In this document: positions 1 through 5,625 of the stretch, in pieces | Numbering within the stretch: position 1 is the stretch's first letter | Layout: each line of letters starts with the position of its first letter | Assembly: GCA_947086925.1 (NCBI GenBank) | Contig: CAMUAL010000010.1 | Span: 1 to 47,366, forward strand | Length of the DNA: 47,366 nt | Source: an uncultured Clostridia bacterium | Lineage (GTDB): Bacteria; Bacillota; Clostridia; Christensenellales; Pumilibacteraceae | Direction: 5' to 3' | Program-made: the position numbers and the translations under genes | Notes under the pieces: model-generated | Seen by the model: only the letters and a program-made list of their open reading frames with translations | Databases searched by the model: none | Told to the model about the DNA's origin: nothing

Positions 1-147
1 ATAATGTCATTTCAACTGCACATAATGTCATTTCAACTGCACATAATGTCATTTCAACTGCACATAATGTCATTTCGACCGCACATAATGTCATTTCGAC
101 CGCACATAATGTCATTTCGACTGCACATAATGTCATTTCGACCGAAG
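1..147. repeat. 21-bp tandem repeat array, seven units, open at the window edge
   Basis: Seven head-to-tail 21-bp units start at 1, 22, 43, 64, 85, 106 and 127, each beginning ataatgtcattt. Units 1-3 continue caactgcac, units 4-5 cgaccgcac, unit 6 cgactgcac, and unit 7 runs into a complete REP-like element (131-158). Units nearer that element resemble it more. The array may extend to the left of the window. Every unit can be read as MSF(Q/R)xHI because 21 is a multiple of three, but there is no ribosome binding site and nothing suggests it is translated. Confidence 0.9.
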
Positions 148-158
148 CGGAGAAATCC
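131..158. repeat. REP-like palindromic element
   Basis: The core tgtcatttcgaccgaagcgg continues into agaaatcc. It can fold as ATTTC/GAAAT with an inner CCG/CGG stem. The same core with ATTTC changed to ACCTC, and the compensating GAAAT to GAGGT, occurs twice near 16 kb. That covariation supports a conserved hairpin. Such short interspersed palindromes are common between genes; their role here is unknown. Confidence 0.7.
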
Positions 159-170
159 ATACAAAAAAAT

Positions 171-205
171 AAAAGACTTCCGTAAATTACTTACGAAAGT
201 CTTTT
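171..205. terminator. Near-symmetric hairpin, possible bidirectional terminator
   Basis: Arms aaaagactt-c-cgtaa and ttacg-a-aagtctttt flank a 5-nt loop. A-runs on the left and T-runs on the right would give either strand a terminator-like shape. The gene to the left lies outside the window. Confidence 0.5.
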
Positions 206-216
206 AATATATCTTC

Positions 217-262
217 AAGACGCCGATTTTGTCACATTAAATTTTTATCGGCGTCTTTTTTC
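217..262 (+). terminator. Rho-independent terminator, plus strand
   Basis: An 11-bp stem, aagacgccgat with atcggcgtctt, encloses a 19-nt loop and is followed by a T-run. It probably ends transcription from a plus-strand gene to the left of the window. Confidence 0.6.
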
Positions 263-481
263 CGTTTTACAGACGATTTTGATAAATTCAGGCAAAAGCA
301 GTCAAAACCGAATTAAATAAGAAAAAGGTGCCGTTCATCGGAAAAGTAAAAAATCAGGTGAGTAAATCGTTGTCTTGTACTTTTATAATGCGATAATGCG
401 GATTTTTTTATACATGTATCCGTAATTATTTTCTTCTGCCGCAGTTTGCCGTAAATAAGCAACGGGAGTGCGGTAAAATAT
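263..481. other. Intergenic stretch with no recognised feature
   Basis: Between the hairpin at 217-262 and the groEL terminator I see no convincing reading frame, RNA gene or promoter. It is AT-rich spacer DNA. Confidence 0.5.
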
Positions 482-515
482 ACAAAAAAGACCCGAACAT
501 ATGCGCTCGGGTCTT
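482..515 (-). terminator. Terminator of groESL
   Basis: Read on the minus strand, AAGACCCGA pairs with TCGGGTCTT across a 10-nt loop and is followed by TTTTTTG. It lies 25 nt past the groEL stop codon. Confidence 0.8.
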
Positions 516-539
516 AATTTATTTTGTTATATTTAAATC

Positions 540-2165
540 TTAGTACATGCCGCCCATGCCGCCGCCTGCGGGAGCAGCAGGTTCGGGTTCGGGAATATCC
601 GCAACCACGCTTTCGGTTGTCAGGAAGGTCGCCGCAACGCTTGCCGCATTTTGAAGTGCCGAGCGGGTAACCTTAGTAGGGTCGATAATGCCCTTAGCCA
701 CAACGTCGCAGTATTCGTCTTTGAACGCATCGTAACCGTAGTTTGACTTTTTGGAGGAAAGTATGTTGTTTACCACAACGCCGCCGTCTATGCCCGCGTT
801 TGCCGCAATCTGACGTACGGGTTCTTCGAGTGCGCGAAGAACAATGGATGCGCCCGTTTTTTCGTCGCCCGAAAGGGAAGCAATGTGCTTTTTGATTGCG
901 GGAATCGCGCTGAGAAGCGCAACGCCGCCGCCGGGAACCATGCCTTCTTCGACTGCCGCACGCGTAGCCGCAAGAGCGTCTTCTATACGAAGTTTCTTTT
1001 CTTTCATTTCCACTTCGGTAGCCGCGCCTACGTTTATAACAGCAACGCCGCCCGCAAGCTTAGCCAAGCGTTCGGCAAGCTTTTCTTTGTCATAGTCGGA
1101 AGTGGTGTTGTCCATCTGAGCGCGAATGGATTTTACGCGCGCCTTAATATCGTCGCTGTTTCCGTTGCCTTCTACAATAGTTGTGTTCTCTTTGTCGACT
1201 TTAACTTGTTTTGCTCTGCCGAGCATGCTTACGTTTACGTCTTTGAACTCCAATCCGGTTTCTTCGCTTATAACGGTGCCGCCGGTAAGAACCGCGATGT
1301 CTTTAAGCATTTCTTTTCTGCGGTCGCCGAAGCCGGGAGCCTTAACGGCAACGCAGTTGAACGTGCCTCTTAACTTGTTTACCACAAGGGTGGCAAGGGG
1401 TTCGCTCTCGATGTCGTCTGCGATTATAAGAAGCTTTGCTCCCTGATTCACTATTTGCTCCAAAACGGGGAGTATTTCCTGAATTGTGCTTATCTTGCGG
1501 TCGGTAATGAGAATCAACGGATTTTCGAGTACCGCTTCCATTTTGTCTTGGTCGGTAACCATGTAAGCCGACGCATAGCCGCGGTCGAATTGCATGCCTT
1601 CTACAATCGAAAGATTGGTGTCCATGGTTTTGCTTTCTTCAACGGTGATAACGCCGTCTTTGCCGACTTTTTGCATAGCTTCGGCAATGAGTGCGCCTAC
1701 GGTTTCGTCGCTTGCCGAAATGCTTGCCACCTGATTGATTTCTTTTTCCGATTCAACGGTTTTGGAAATGGATTTAAGGTGATTTACCGCAACATTAGTA
1801 GCGGAAGCAATGCCTTTTTTAAGTACCATGGGGTTTGCGCCCGCGGCTACGTTTTTAAGTCCTTCGCGTATTATTGCCTGAGCGAGAACGCAAGCGGTAG
1901 TCGTGCCGTCACCGGCAACGTCGTTTGTTTTGGTGCTTACTTCGCGTACGAGCTGTGCACCCATGTTTTCGAATTGGTCTTCGAGCTCGATTTCCTTGGC
2001 AATGGTAACGCCGTCGTTGGTAATTAGGGGAGCACCGTACTTTTTGCCCAAAACAACATTTCTGCCTTTGGGACCGAGTGTGATTTTAACGGTGTTGGCA
2101 AGGGCGTTTACGCCTGCCTCCAATGCTTTTCTTGCTTCTTCGCCTGTTTTAATCTGTTTAGCCAT
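540..2165 (-). CDS. groEL: Chaperonin GroEL (60 kDa)
   Basis: ATP-driven double-ring cytosolic chaperonin that folds proteins together with GroES. The 541-residue product is full length for the family. It starts MAKQIKTGEEARKALEAGVN, contains the ATP-site segments TLGPKGRN and AGDGTTTA, and ends in the typical flexible GGMGGMY tail. The ATG follows a GAGG ribosome binding site. It is the second gene of groES-groEL, with a 19-nt gap. The operon promoter carries a CtsR operator (2580-2603) and no CIRCE repeat, so induction by heat probably depends on CtsR. A strong terminator lies just downstream. Confidence 0.98.
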   Translation of the reverse strand: MAKQIKTGEEARKALEAGVNALANTVKITLGPKGRNVVLGKKYGAPLITNDGVTIAKEIELEDQFENMGAQLVREVSTKTNDVAGDGTTTACVLAQAIIREGLKNVAAGANPMVLKKGIASATNVAVNHLKSISKTVESEKEINQVASISASDETVGALIAEAMQKVGKDGVITVEESKTMDTNLSIVEGMQFDRGYASAYMVTDQDKMEAVLENPLILITDRKISTIQEILPVLEQIVNQGAKLLIIADDIESEPLATLVVNKLRGTFNCVAVKAPGFGDRRKEMLKDIAVLTGGTVISEETGLEFKDVNVSMLGRAKQVKVDKENTTIVEGNGNSDDIKARVKSIRAQMDNTTSDYDKEKLAERLAKLAGGVAVINVGAATEVEMKEKKLRIEDALAATRAAVEEGMVPGGGVALLSAIPAIKKHIASLSGDEKTGASIVLRALEEPVRQIAANAGIDGGVVVNNILSSKKSNYGYDAFKDEYCDVVAKGIIDPTKVTRSALQNAASVAATFLTTESVVADIPEPEPAAPAGGGMGGMY

Positions 2166-2184
2166 AGTGGTTGTCCTCCTGAGA

Positions 2185-2469
2185 TTATTCTATAACGGCA
2201 AGCACGTCGCTTTGACGCATAATCGTTACGTCTTTGCCGTCGATTTTAAATTCGCTGCCCGCGTACTTGGAATAAAGTACCTTGTCGCCGACTTTTATTT
2301 CCATTTTAACGTCTTTGCCGTCTACGTTTCCGCCGGGGCCTACCGCAATAACCTTAGCCATTTGGGGTTTCTCTTGGTCTTTCGCCAAAAGAACGATTCC
2401 GCTTTTGGTCTTTTCTTCGGTATCAACCGGCTCGATTACGATGCGGTCGAATAAAGGTTTGATTTTCAT
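2185..2469 (-). CDS. groES: Co-chaperonin GroES (10 kDa)
   Basis: Heptameric lid of the GroEL chamber. The 94-residue protein shows the family's N-terminal MKIKPLFDRIVIEP, a mobile loop around KTKSGIVLL, and a C-terminal KDVTIMRQSDVLAVIE. The ATG follows an AGGAGG site at normal spacing. It is the first gene of the groESL operon. About 110 nt of leader separate it from a consensus sigma-A promoter with an adjoining three-heptad CtsR operator. Nothing odd in the protein. Confidence 0.98.
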   Translation of the reverse strand: MKIKPLFDRIVIEPVDTEEKTKSGIVLLAKDQEKPQMAKVIAVGPGGNVDGKDVKMEIKVGDKVLYSKYAGSEFKIDGKDVTIMRQSDVLAVIE

Positions 2470-2579
2470 GTATAAATCCTCCTAAATAAATTATTAACTT
2501 TTTGACCTTAAATATAATAGCCCAAATGCCAAAAAATAGCAAGTGTTTTACTGCTTGTGATTTTGTTTTTGCAAGCAAG

Positions 2580-2603
2580 TTTGACTTTCTTTGACCTTTG
2601 ACT
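2580..2603 (-). promoter_or_regulatory. CtsR operator of groESL, three heptads
   Basis: On the minus strand the site reads AGTCAAA, GGTCAAA, gaa, AGTCAAA. The last two heptads fit the CtsR consensus (RGTCAAA-NAN-RGTCAAA) exactly. A further heptad abuts without a spacer. It starts about 8 nt after the -10 box, so bound CtsR would block initiation. Confidence 0.9.
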
Positions 2604-2611
2604 TTGAGCAT

Positions 2612-2640
2612 ATTATAACGCCGCATAAAATTATTGTCAA
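2612..2640 (-). promoter_or_regulatory. Sigma-A promoter of groESL
   Basis: Minus strand: perfect -35 TTGACA (2635-2640), 17-bp spacer, perfect -10 TATAAT (2612-2617). It sits directly upstream of the CtsR operator. Confidence 0.9.
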
Positions 2641-2701
2641 GAGTTTTTGTAAAAATTTGCAAAATTTTTTTAGTACGCATTATCGGGCGAATAAAATTCG
2701 C

Positions 2702-2730
2702 TTGCGCAAATTCCGAGGTTATTATATAAT
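2702..2730 (+). promoter_or_regulatory. Promoter of the dCMP deaminase gene
   Basis: TTGCGC (2702-2707), 17-bp spacer, TATAAT (2725-2730), 28 nt before the start codon. It fires away from the groESL promoter and has no CtsR heptads. Confidence 0.6.
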
Positions 2731-2758
2731 GTAAATATAAAAGCAGGGAAGTGCGTTT

Positions 2759-3205
2759 ATGGATAAATGGGACAATAGGTTTATGGAAGTTGCCGATTTG
2801 GTGGCAACGTGGTCGAGTTGCTTTCAGGAAAACAGACAGATAGGAGCGGTCATAGCCAAAAACAAACGGATTCTTACAACAGGCTATAACGGAGCGAGCA
2901 GCGGAATACAAAGCTGTAAAGAGCGCGGAGTTTGTATGCGCCGCGGACTCGGTATTCCGTCGGGAACGCGTCACGAGCTGTGCTATGCCACGCATGCCGA
3001 GCAAAACGCAATTATTCAGGCGGCGAAAATGGGACTCAGCGTAGACGGTGCGACTTTGTATTGCACTCATCAGCCTTGCGTTATTTGTGCGAAAATGATA
3101 ATAAACAGCGGCATAAAGCGCATAGTGTACCGCGAGGGATACCCCGACGAGTTTTCTTTAAAACTGCTTGAAGAAGCGGGAGTACAGATACAGAAATTCG
3201 TATAA
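2759..3205 (+). CDS. Deoxycytidylate deaminase (ComEB/dCMP deaminase family)
   Basis: Zinc enzyme predicted to deaminate dCMP to dUMP, feeding dTMP synthesis in the cytosol. The 148-residue protein carries the zinc-binding HAEQNAI motif (His79, proton-shuttling Glu81) and PCVIC (Cys107, Cys110). The N-terminal part includes GYNGASSG, typical of dCMP rather than cytidine deaminases. ATG follows an AGGGAA site. The gene lies between the two CtsR-controlled operons but has its own promoter. Similar short deaminases are named comEB near competence genes; no competence genes are visible here. Confidence 0.9.
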   Translation: MDKWDNRFMEVADLVATWSSCFQENRQIGAVIAKNKRILTTGYNGASSGIQSCKERGVCMRRGLGIPSGTRHELCYATHAEQNAIIQAAKMGLSVDGATLYCTHQPCVICAKMIINSGIKRIVYREGYPDEFSLKLLEEAGVQIQKFV

Positions 3206-3314
3206 AAGATATGCGGAAAAAGATTCGGCGCATTATATATCGGATTATATGCGTTGTTTGCATGTTGGCGTCATAAAACATAGTGCCCGAAAAAATCTCG
3301 GAAAATTTTGTAAA

Positions 3315-3340
3315 ACCCCTTGACAAATCGGTTAAGGGGT
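3315..3340. promoter_or_regulatory. Inverted repeat over the ctsR -35 region
   Basis: ACCCCTT (3315-3321) and AAGGGGT (3334-3340) form a perfect 7-bp inverted repeat with a 12-nt centre. It overlaps the -35 box and most of the spacer. It has no T-run, so it is not an obvious terminator. The groESL promoter lacks it. It could be a second operator; no regulator is identified. Confidence 0.35.
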
Positions 3341-3348
3341 ATTATAAT
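3320..3348 (+). promoter_or_regulatory. Sigma-A promoter of the ctsR-clpC operon
   Basis: Perfect TTGACA (3320-3325), 17-bp spacer and perfect TATAAT (3343-3348), about 92 nt before ctsR. Directly followed by the CtsR operator. Confidence 0.9.
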
Positions 3349-3357
3349 ATGCTCGAA

Positions 3358-3381
3358 AGTCAAAGGTCAAAGAAAGTCAAA
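3358..3381 (+). promoter_or_regulatory. CtsR operator of the ctsR operon, three heptads
   Basis: AGTCAAA (3358-3364), GGTCAAA (3365-3371), gaa, AGTCAAA (3375-3381). The arrangement is the same as at groESL, and the sequence from the -10 box through the operator differs by one inserted base. It implies autoregulation by CtsR. Confidence 0.92.
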
Positions 3382-3440
3382 CTCATGTGAATATCTATTG
3401 GCTTTACCAATGAATAATACCGACCGAGGAGGTTATAATT

Positions 3441-3926
3441 ATGGCGAACATAAGCGATTTGATAGAAGCGTTTTTACTCGATACGCTGGGCGACGACGAC
3501 AGCCTGAGCATAAGCCGCAACGAGCTTGCGAATTATTTTTCGTGCGCGCCAAGTCAGATAAATTATGTATTAAGCACTCGGTTTACTCCCGAAAGAGGAT
3601 ACACGATAGAATCGCGCAGGGGCGGCGGAGGTTCGATTACCGTTGTGCGCATAAGTCAGCCGCCCAACGAAATGCTCGAAGAACTGATAGGGCATACGGT
3701 TGCCGAAGGGCTCGGTTATAATCGCGCGTGTCAGATAATCGACCGCATGGTAACCGAAAATCTGCTTAATCCCGATTCGGCAAATATGTTAAAGGTGGTG
3801 CTAGGCGACAAATCGCTTATAGCTCCGGGGATTGCGAAAGACGGTTTACGTGCCGGTATAATGAAGTCGGTTTTGCTGTATCTGCTCAAAATGAACGACG
3901 ACGGGGTACAACCCCGACGCATGTAA
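3441..3926 (+). CDS. ctsR: Transcriptional repressor of class III stress genes CtsR
   Basis: Dimeric winged-helix repressor that releases heptad operators on heat or after McsB action. The 161-residue protein has the DNA-binding domain at residues 1-70 with the glycine-rich wing RRGGGGSI (60-66), whose glycine at 64 is the known intrinsic heat sensor in the family. The C-terminal helical domain (about 80-150) contains the conserved LINPDSANM-like segment NLLNPDSANML. The ATG follows GAGGAGG. It is first in ctsR-mcsA-mcsB-clpC, with operators at its own promoter and at groESL. Confidence 0.96.
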   Translation: MANISDLIEAFLLDTLGDDDSLSISRNELANYFSCAPSQINYVLSTRFTPERGYTIESRRGGGGSITVVRISQPPNEMLEELIGHTVAEGLGYNRACQIIDRMVTENLLNPDSANMLKVVLGDKSLIAPGIAKDGLRAGIMKSVLLYLLKMNDDGVQPRRM

Positions 3927-3970
3927 ACGGGGTAAAACAAAAGGCAAAAATAACAAGGAGGACAGTTGAA

Positions 3971-4462
3971 ATGTTGTGCGACGAATGCGGAAAAAACGAA
4001 GCTACGTTTCATTCTATTAAAAAGATAAACGGTATAACCACAAAGCGCGACTTGTGCGCGGAGTGTCAGAAAAAGTACGGCGGAAGCCTAATGAAAATGT
4101 CGGGGTTGGGCAGTTTGTTCGGCGGTTTGGGAGGCTTCTTCGAAGAACCCAAATTGCCGCAACGCGAGGAATTTATCTGCCGCTCGTGCGGAACGACGGG
4201 CAGTGAGTTTTTGCGCACCGGATTTGTGGGGTGCAGTGACTGTTATAAAGAGTTCGCGCAGCTTATTATGCCCGTTATACGGCGCATGCAGGGCGGCGAC
4301 GTAAGTCACGTGGGCAAAGTTCCTCAGGGAGTGGAAAACAGCGTAAGCGCGGAATACGAGCGTCTTAAAAAGGAACTCGAAAAAGTTTTGGAGCTCGAAG
4401 AATACGAAAAAGCCACGATAATACGCGACAGAATGAGACAACTCAAAGGAGAACGGCAATGA
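3971..4462 (+). CDS. mcsA: McsA, zinc-finger activator of the arginine kinase McsB
   Basis: Partner that activates McsB and links it to CtsR and ClpC. The 163-residue protein has two zinc-binding blocks with four CxxC pairs in all (Cys3/6, 29/32, 70/73, 88/91). A C-terminal UVR motif lies at about 125-160 (AEYERLKKELEKVLELEEYEKATIIRD). Between them is a glycine-rich linker (45-57). Start follows AAGGAGGACAG, 44 nt after ctsR. The stop overlaps the mcsB start by 4 nt (ATGA), indicating translational coupling. Confidence 0.95.
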   Translation: MLCDECGKNEATFHSIKKINGITTKRDLCAECQKKYGGSLMKMSGLGSLFGGLGGFFEEPKLPQREEFICRSCGTTGSEFLRTGFVGCSDCYKEFAQLIMPVIRRMQGGDVSHVGKVPQGVENSVSAEYERLKKELEKVLELEEYEKATIIRDRMRQLKGERQ

Positions 4463-5508
4463 GCGGAAATTATAACGACGTAGTGGTAACAAGCAGAGTG
4501 CGTCTTGCCCGTAACGTAGAAGGATTGCCGTATCCGTACAAACTCAACGACGACCGCGCATTGTTGCTTTCGCGTAAGGTATACGAGGCGGTGAACAAGC
4601 GCGCGTCTAATGCCGATAACGGCGGCGATTTCGGCGATTCCGATTACGCGCTTTACCGCATGGAATCGATAAACGACAATAATTCGGGAGAGGTATTGCG
4701 CGAAAAGCATCTTATAAGCGCAGACCTTCTCGAAAACGAAAAGTTCGGTTCGGCGATAATAAACGGCAGTGAAACCGTAAGCATAATGATATGCGAAGAA
4801 GACCATATACGCGAGCAATGTATTTTGCAGGGATTCAGCTTGCCCGAGGCTTACAAGATAGTAAACGGTATAGACGACGATATATCGAAGGCTCTCAAAT
4901 TCGCATACGACCGAAAGCTCGGATACTTAACTAGCTGTCCCACAAACGTGGGAACGGGAATGCGTGCGTCGGCTATGATGTTCTTGCCGGGACTAAGCAT
5001 AACCCGAAACTTAGAGCAGTGCGTGGGCGCGGTTGCGCGTTTAAATATGACGATACGCGGAGTATACGGCGAGGGTAGCGAGGCCGACGGATATTTGTAT
5101 CAGATTTCCAATCAGAAAACTTTGGGAATTTCGGAACAGGATATTCTCACATCGGTGCAGGCGTCTATCGGACATATCGCCGAGGCGGAGCTTAAAGCGC
5201 GCGACGAGCTGCTCGAAGCCGACGAAACTGTGTTACGCGACAGAATAATGCGCTCGTACGGCATTTTGTGCAATGCGTACACGGTAGACAGCAAAGAGTT
5301 TATGAAGCTGTTTGCAATGGTTAAATTGGGCGCGTATTACGGACTTCTGAAAATATCCGATTCGGCGCGTTTCGAGCGTCTTGTAACCGACGCGCAACCC
5401 GCAAACATATTGAATTTAAGCGGCAAAAAGGAAATGTCGGGTGACGAGCGCGATATATTCCGAGCCGCATACGTCTCGAAAACCTTAAAAAGCATTTGCA
5501 AAAGATAG
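4459..5508 (+). CDS. mcsB: Protein arginine kinase McsB
   Basis: Phosphorylates arginines on damaged proteins, marking them for ClpC-ClpP, and inactivates CtsR. The 349-residue ATP:guanido phosphotransferase fold shows the phosphagen-kinase signature SCPTNVGTGMRAS (159-171, Cys160) and the nucleotide-binding arginine motif VTSRVRLARN (10-19). The acidic segment ICEEDHIREQ lies near 111-120. It starts inside the mcsA stop codon. A 117-nt gap with a perfect inverted repeat separates it from clpC. Confidence 0.95.
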   Translation: MSGNYNDVVVTSRVRLARNVEGLPYPYKLNDDRALLLSRKVYEAVNKRASNADNGGDFGDSDYALYRMESINDNNSGEVLREKHLISADLLENEKFGSAIINGSETVSIMICEEDHIREQCILQGFSLPEAYKIVNGIDDDISKALKFAYDRKLGYLTSCPTNVGTGMRASAMMFLPGLSITRNLEQCVGAVARLNMTIRGVYGEGSEADGYLYQISNQKTLGISEQDILTSVQASIGHIAEAELKARDELLEADETVLRDRIMRSYGILCNAYTVDSKEFMKLFAMVKLGAYYGLLKISDSARFERLVTDAQPANILNLSGKKEMSGDERDIFRAAYVSKTLKSICKR

Positions 5509-5565
5509 TTTTCGTTAAATTAAAACGTGCGTAATGCACATAAAATAAATTCAGAAAGCAACAGG

Positions 5566-5610
5566 CGGTTCGGTTTTTCGGCGAAATTATTTTTTGACGC
5601 AACCGAACCG
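5566..5610 (+). promoter_or_regulatory. Perfect inverted repeat in the clpC leader, abutting its ribosome binding site
   Basis: CGGTTCGGTT (5566-5575) and AACCGAACCG (5601-5610) are perfect 10-bp arms with a 25-nt loop. The loop can form a small TTTC-ggc-GAAA hairpin. The clpC site AAGGAGGAG begins at the next base. There is no T-run after the stem, so it is not a classical terminator. It may affect clpC translation or protect a processed mRNA end. Confidence 0.6.
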
Positions 5611-5625
5611 AAGGAGGAGATTTAT

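Noticed and set aside
1..147. CRISPR array
   Set aside because: Units are directly contiguous with no spacers, and no cas genes are present.
4..207. 67-residue reading frame over the 21-bp array
   Set aside because: It exists because the repeat length is a multiple of three; there is no ribosome binding site and the sequence is explained by the repeat and a hairpin.
885..2027. Long open frames antisense to groEL
   Set aside because: They mirror the strongly conserved groEL frame and lack start signals. The same applies to other long frames opposite or inside clpC, pgk, the giant gene and the glucan synthase.
2470..2760. CIRCE element upstream of groES
   Set aside because: I looked for TTAGCACTC and GAGTGCTAA and found neither; only CtsR heptads are present.
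2423..3070. Minus-strand 215-residue frame over the groESL promoter and the deaminase gene
   Set aside because: It runs through the promoter, the CtsR operator and a conserved gene on the other strand, and has no family resemblance.
5527..5625. Upstream extension of ClpC by 33 residues
   Set aside because: No ribosome binding site at 5527; the extension covers the leader hairpin and is unlike other ClpC N-termini, whereas AAGGAGGAG precedes 5626.
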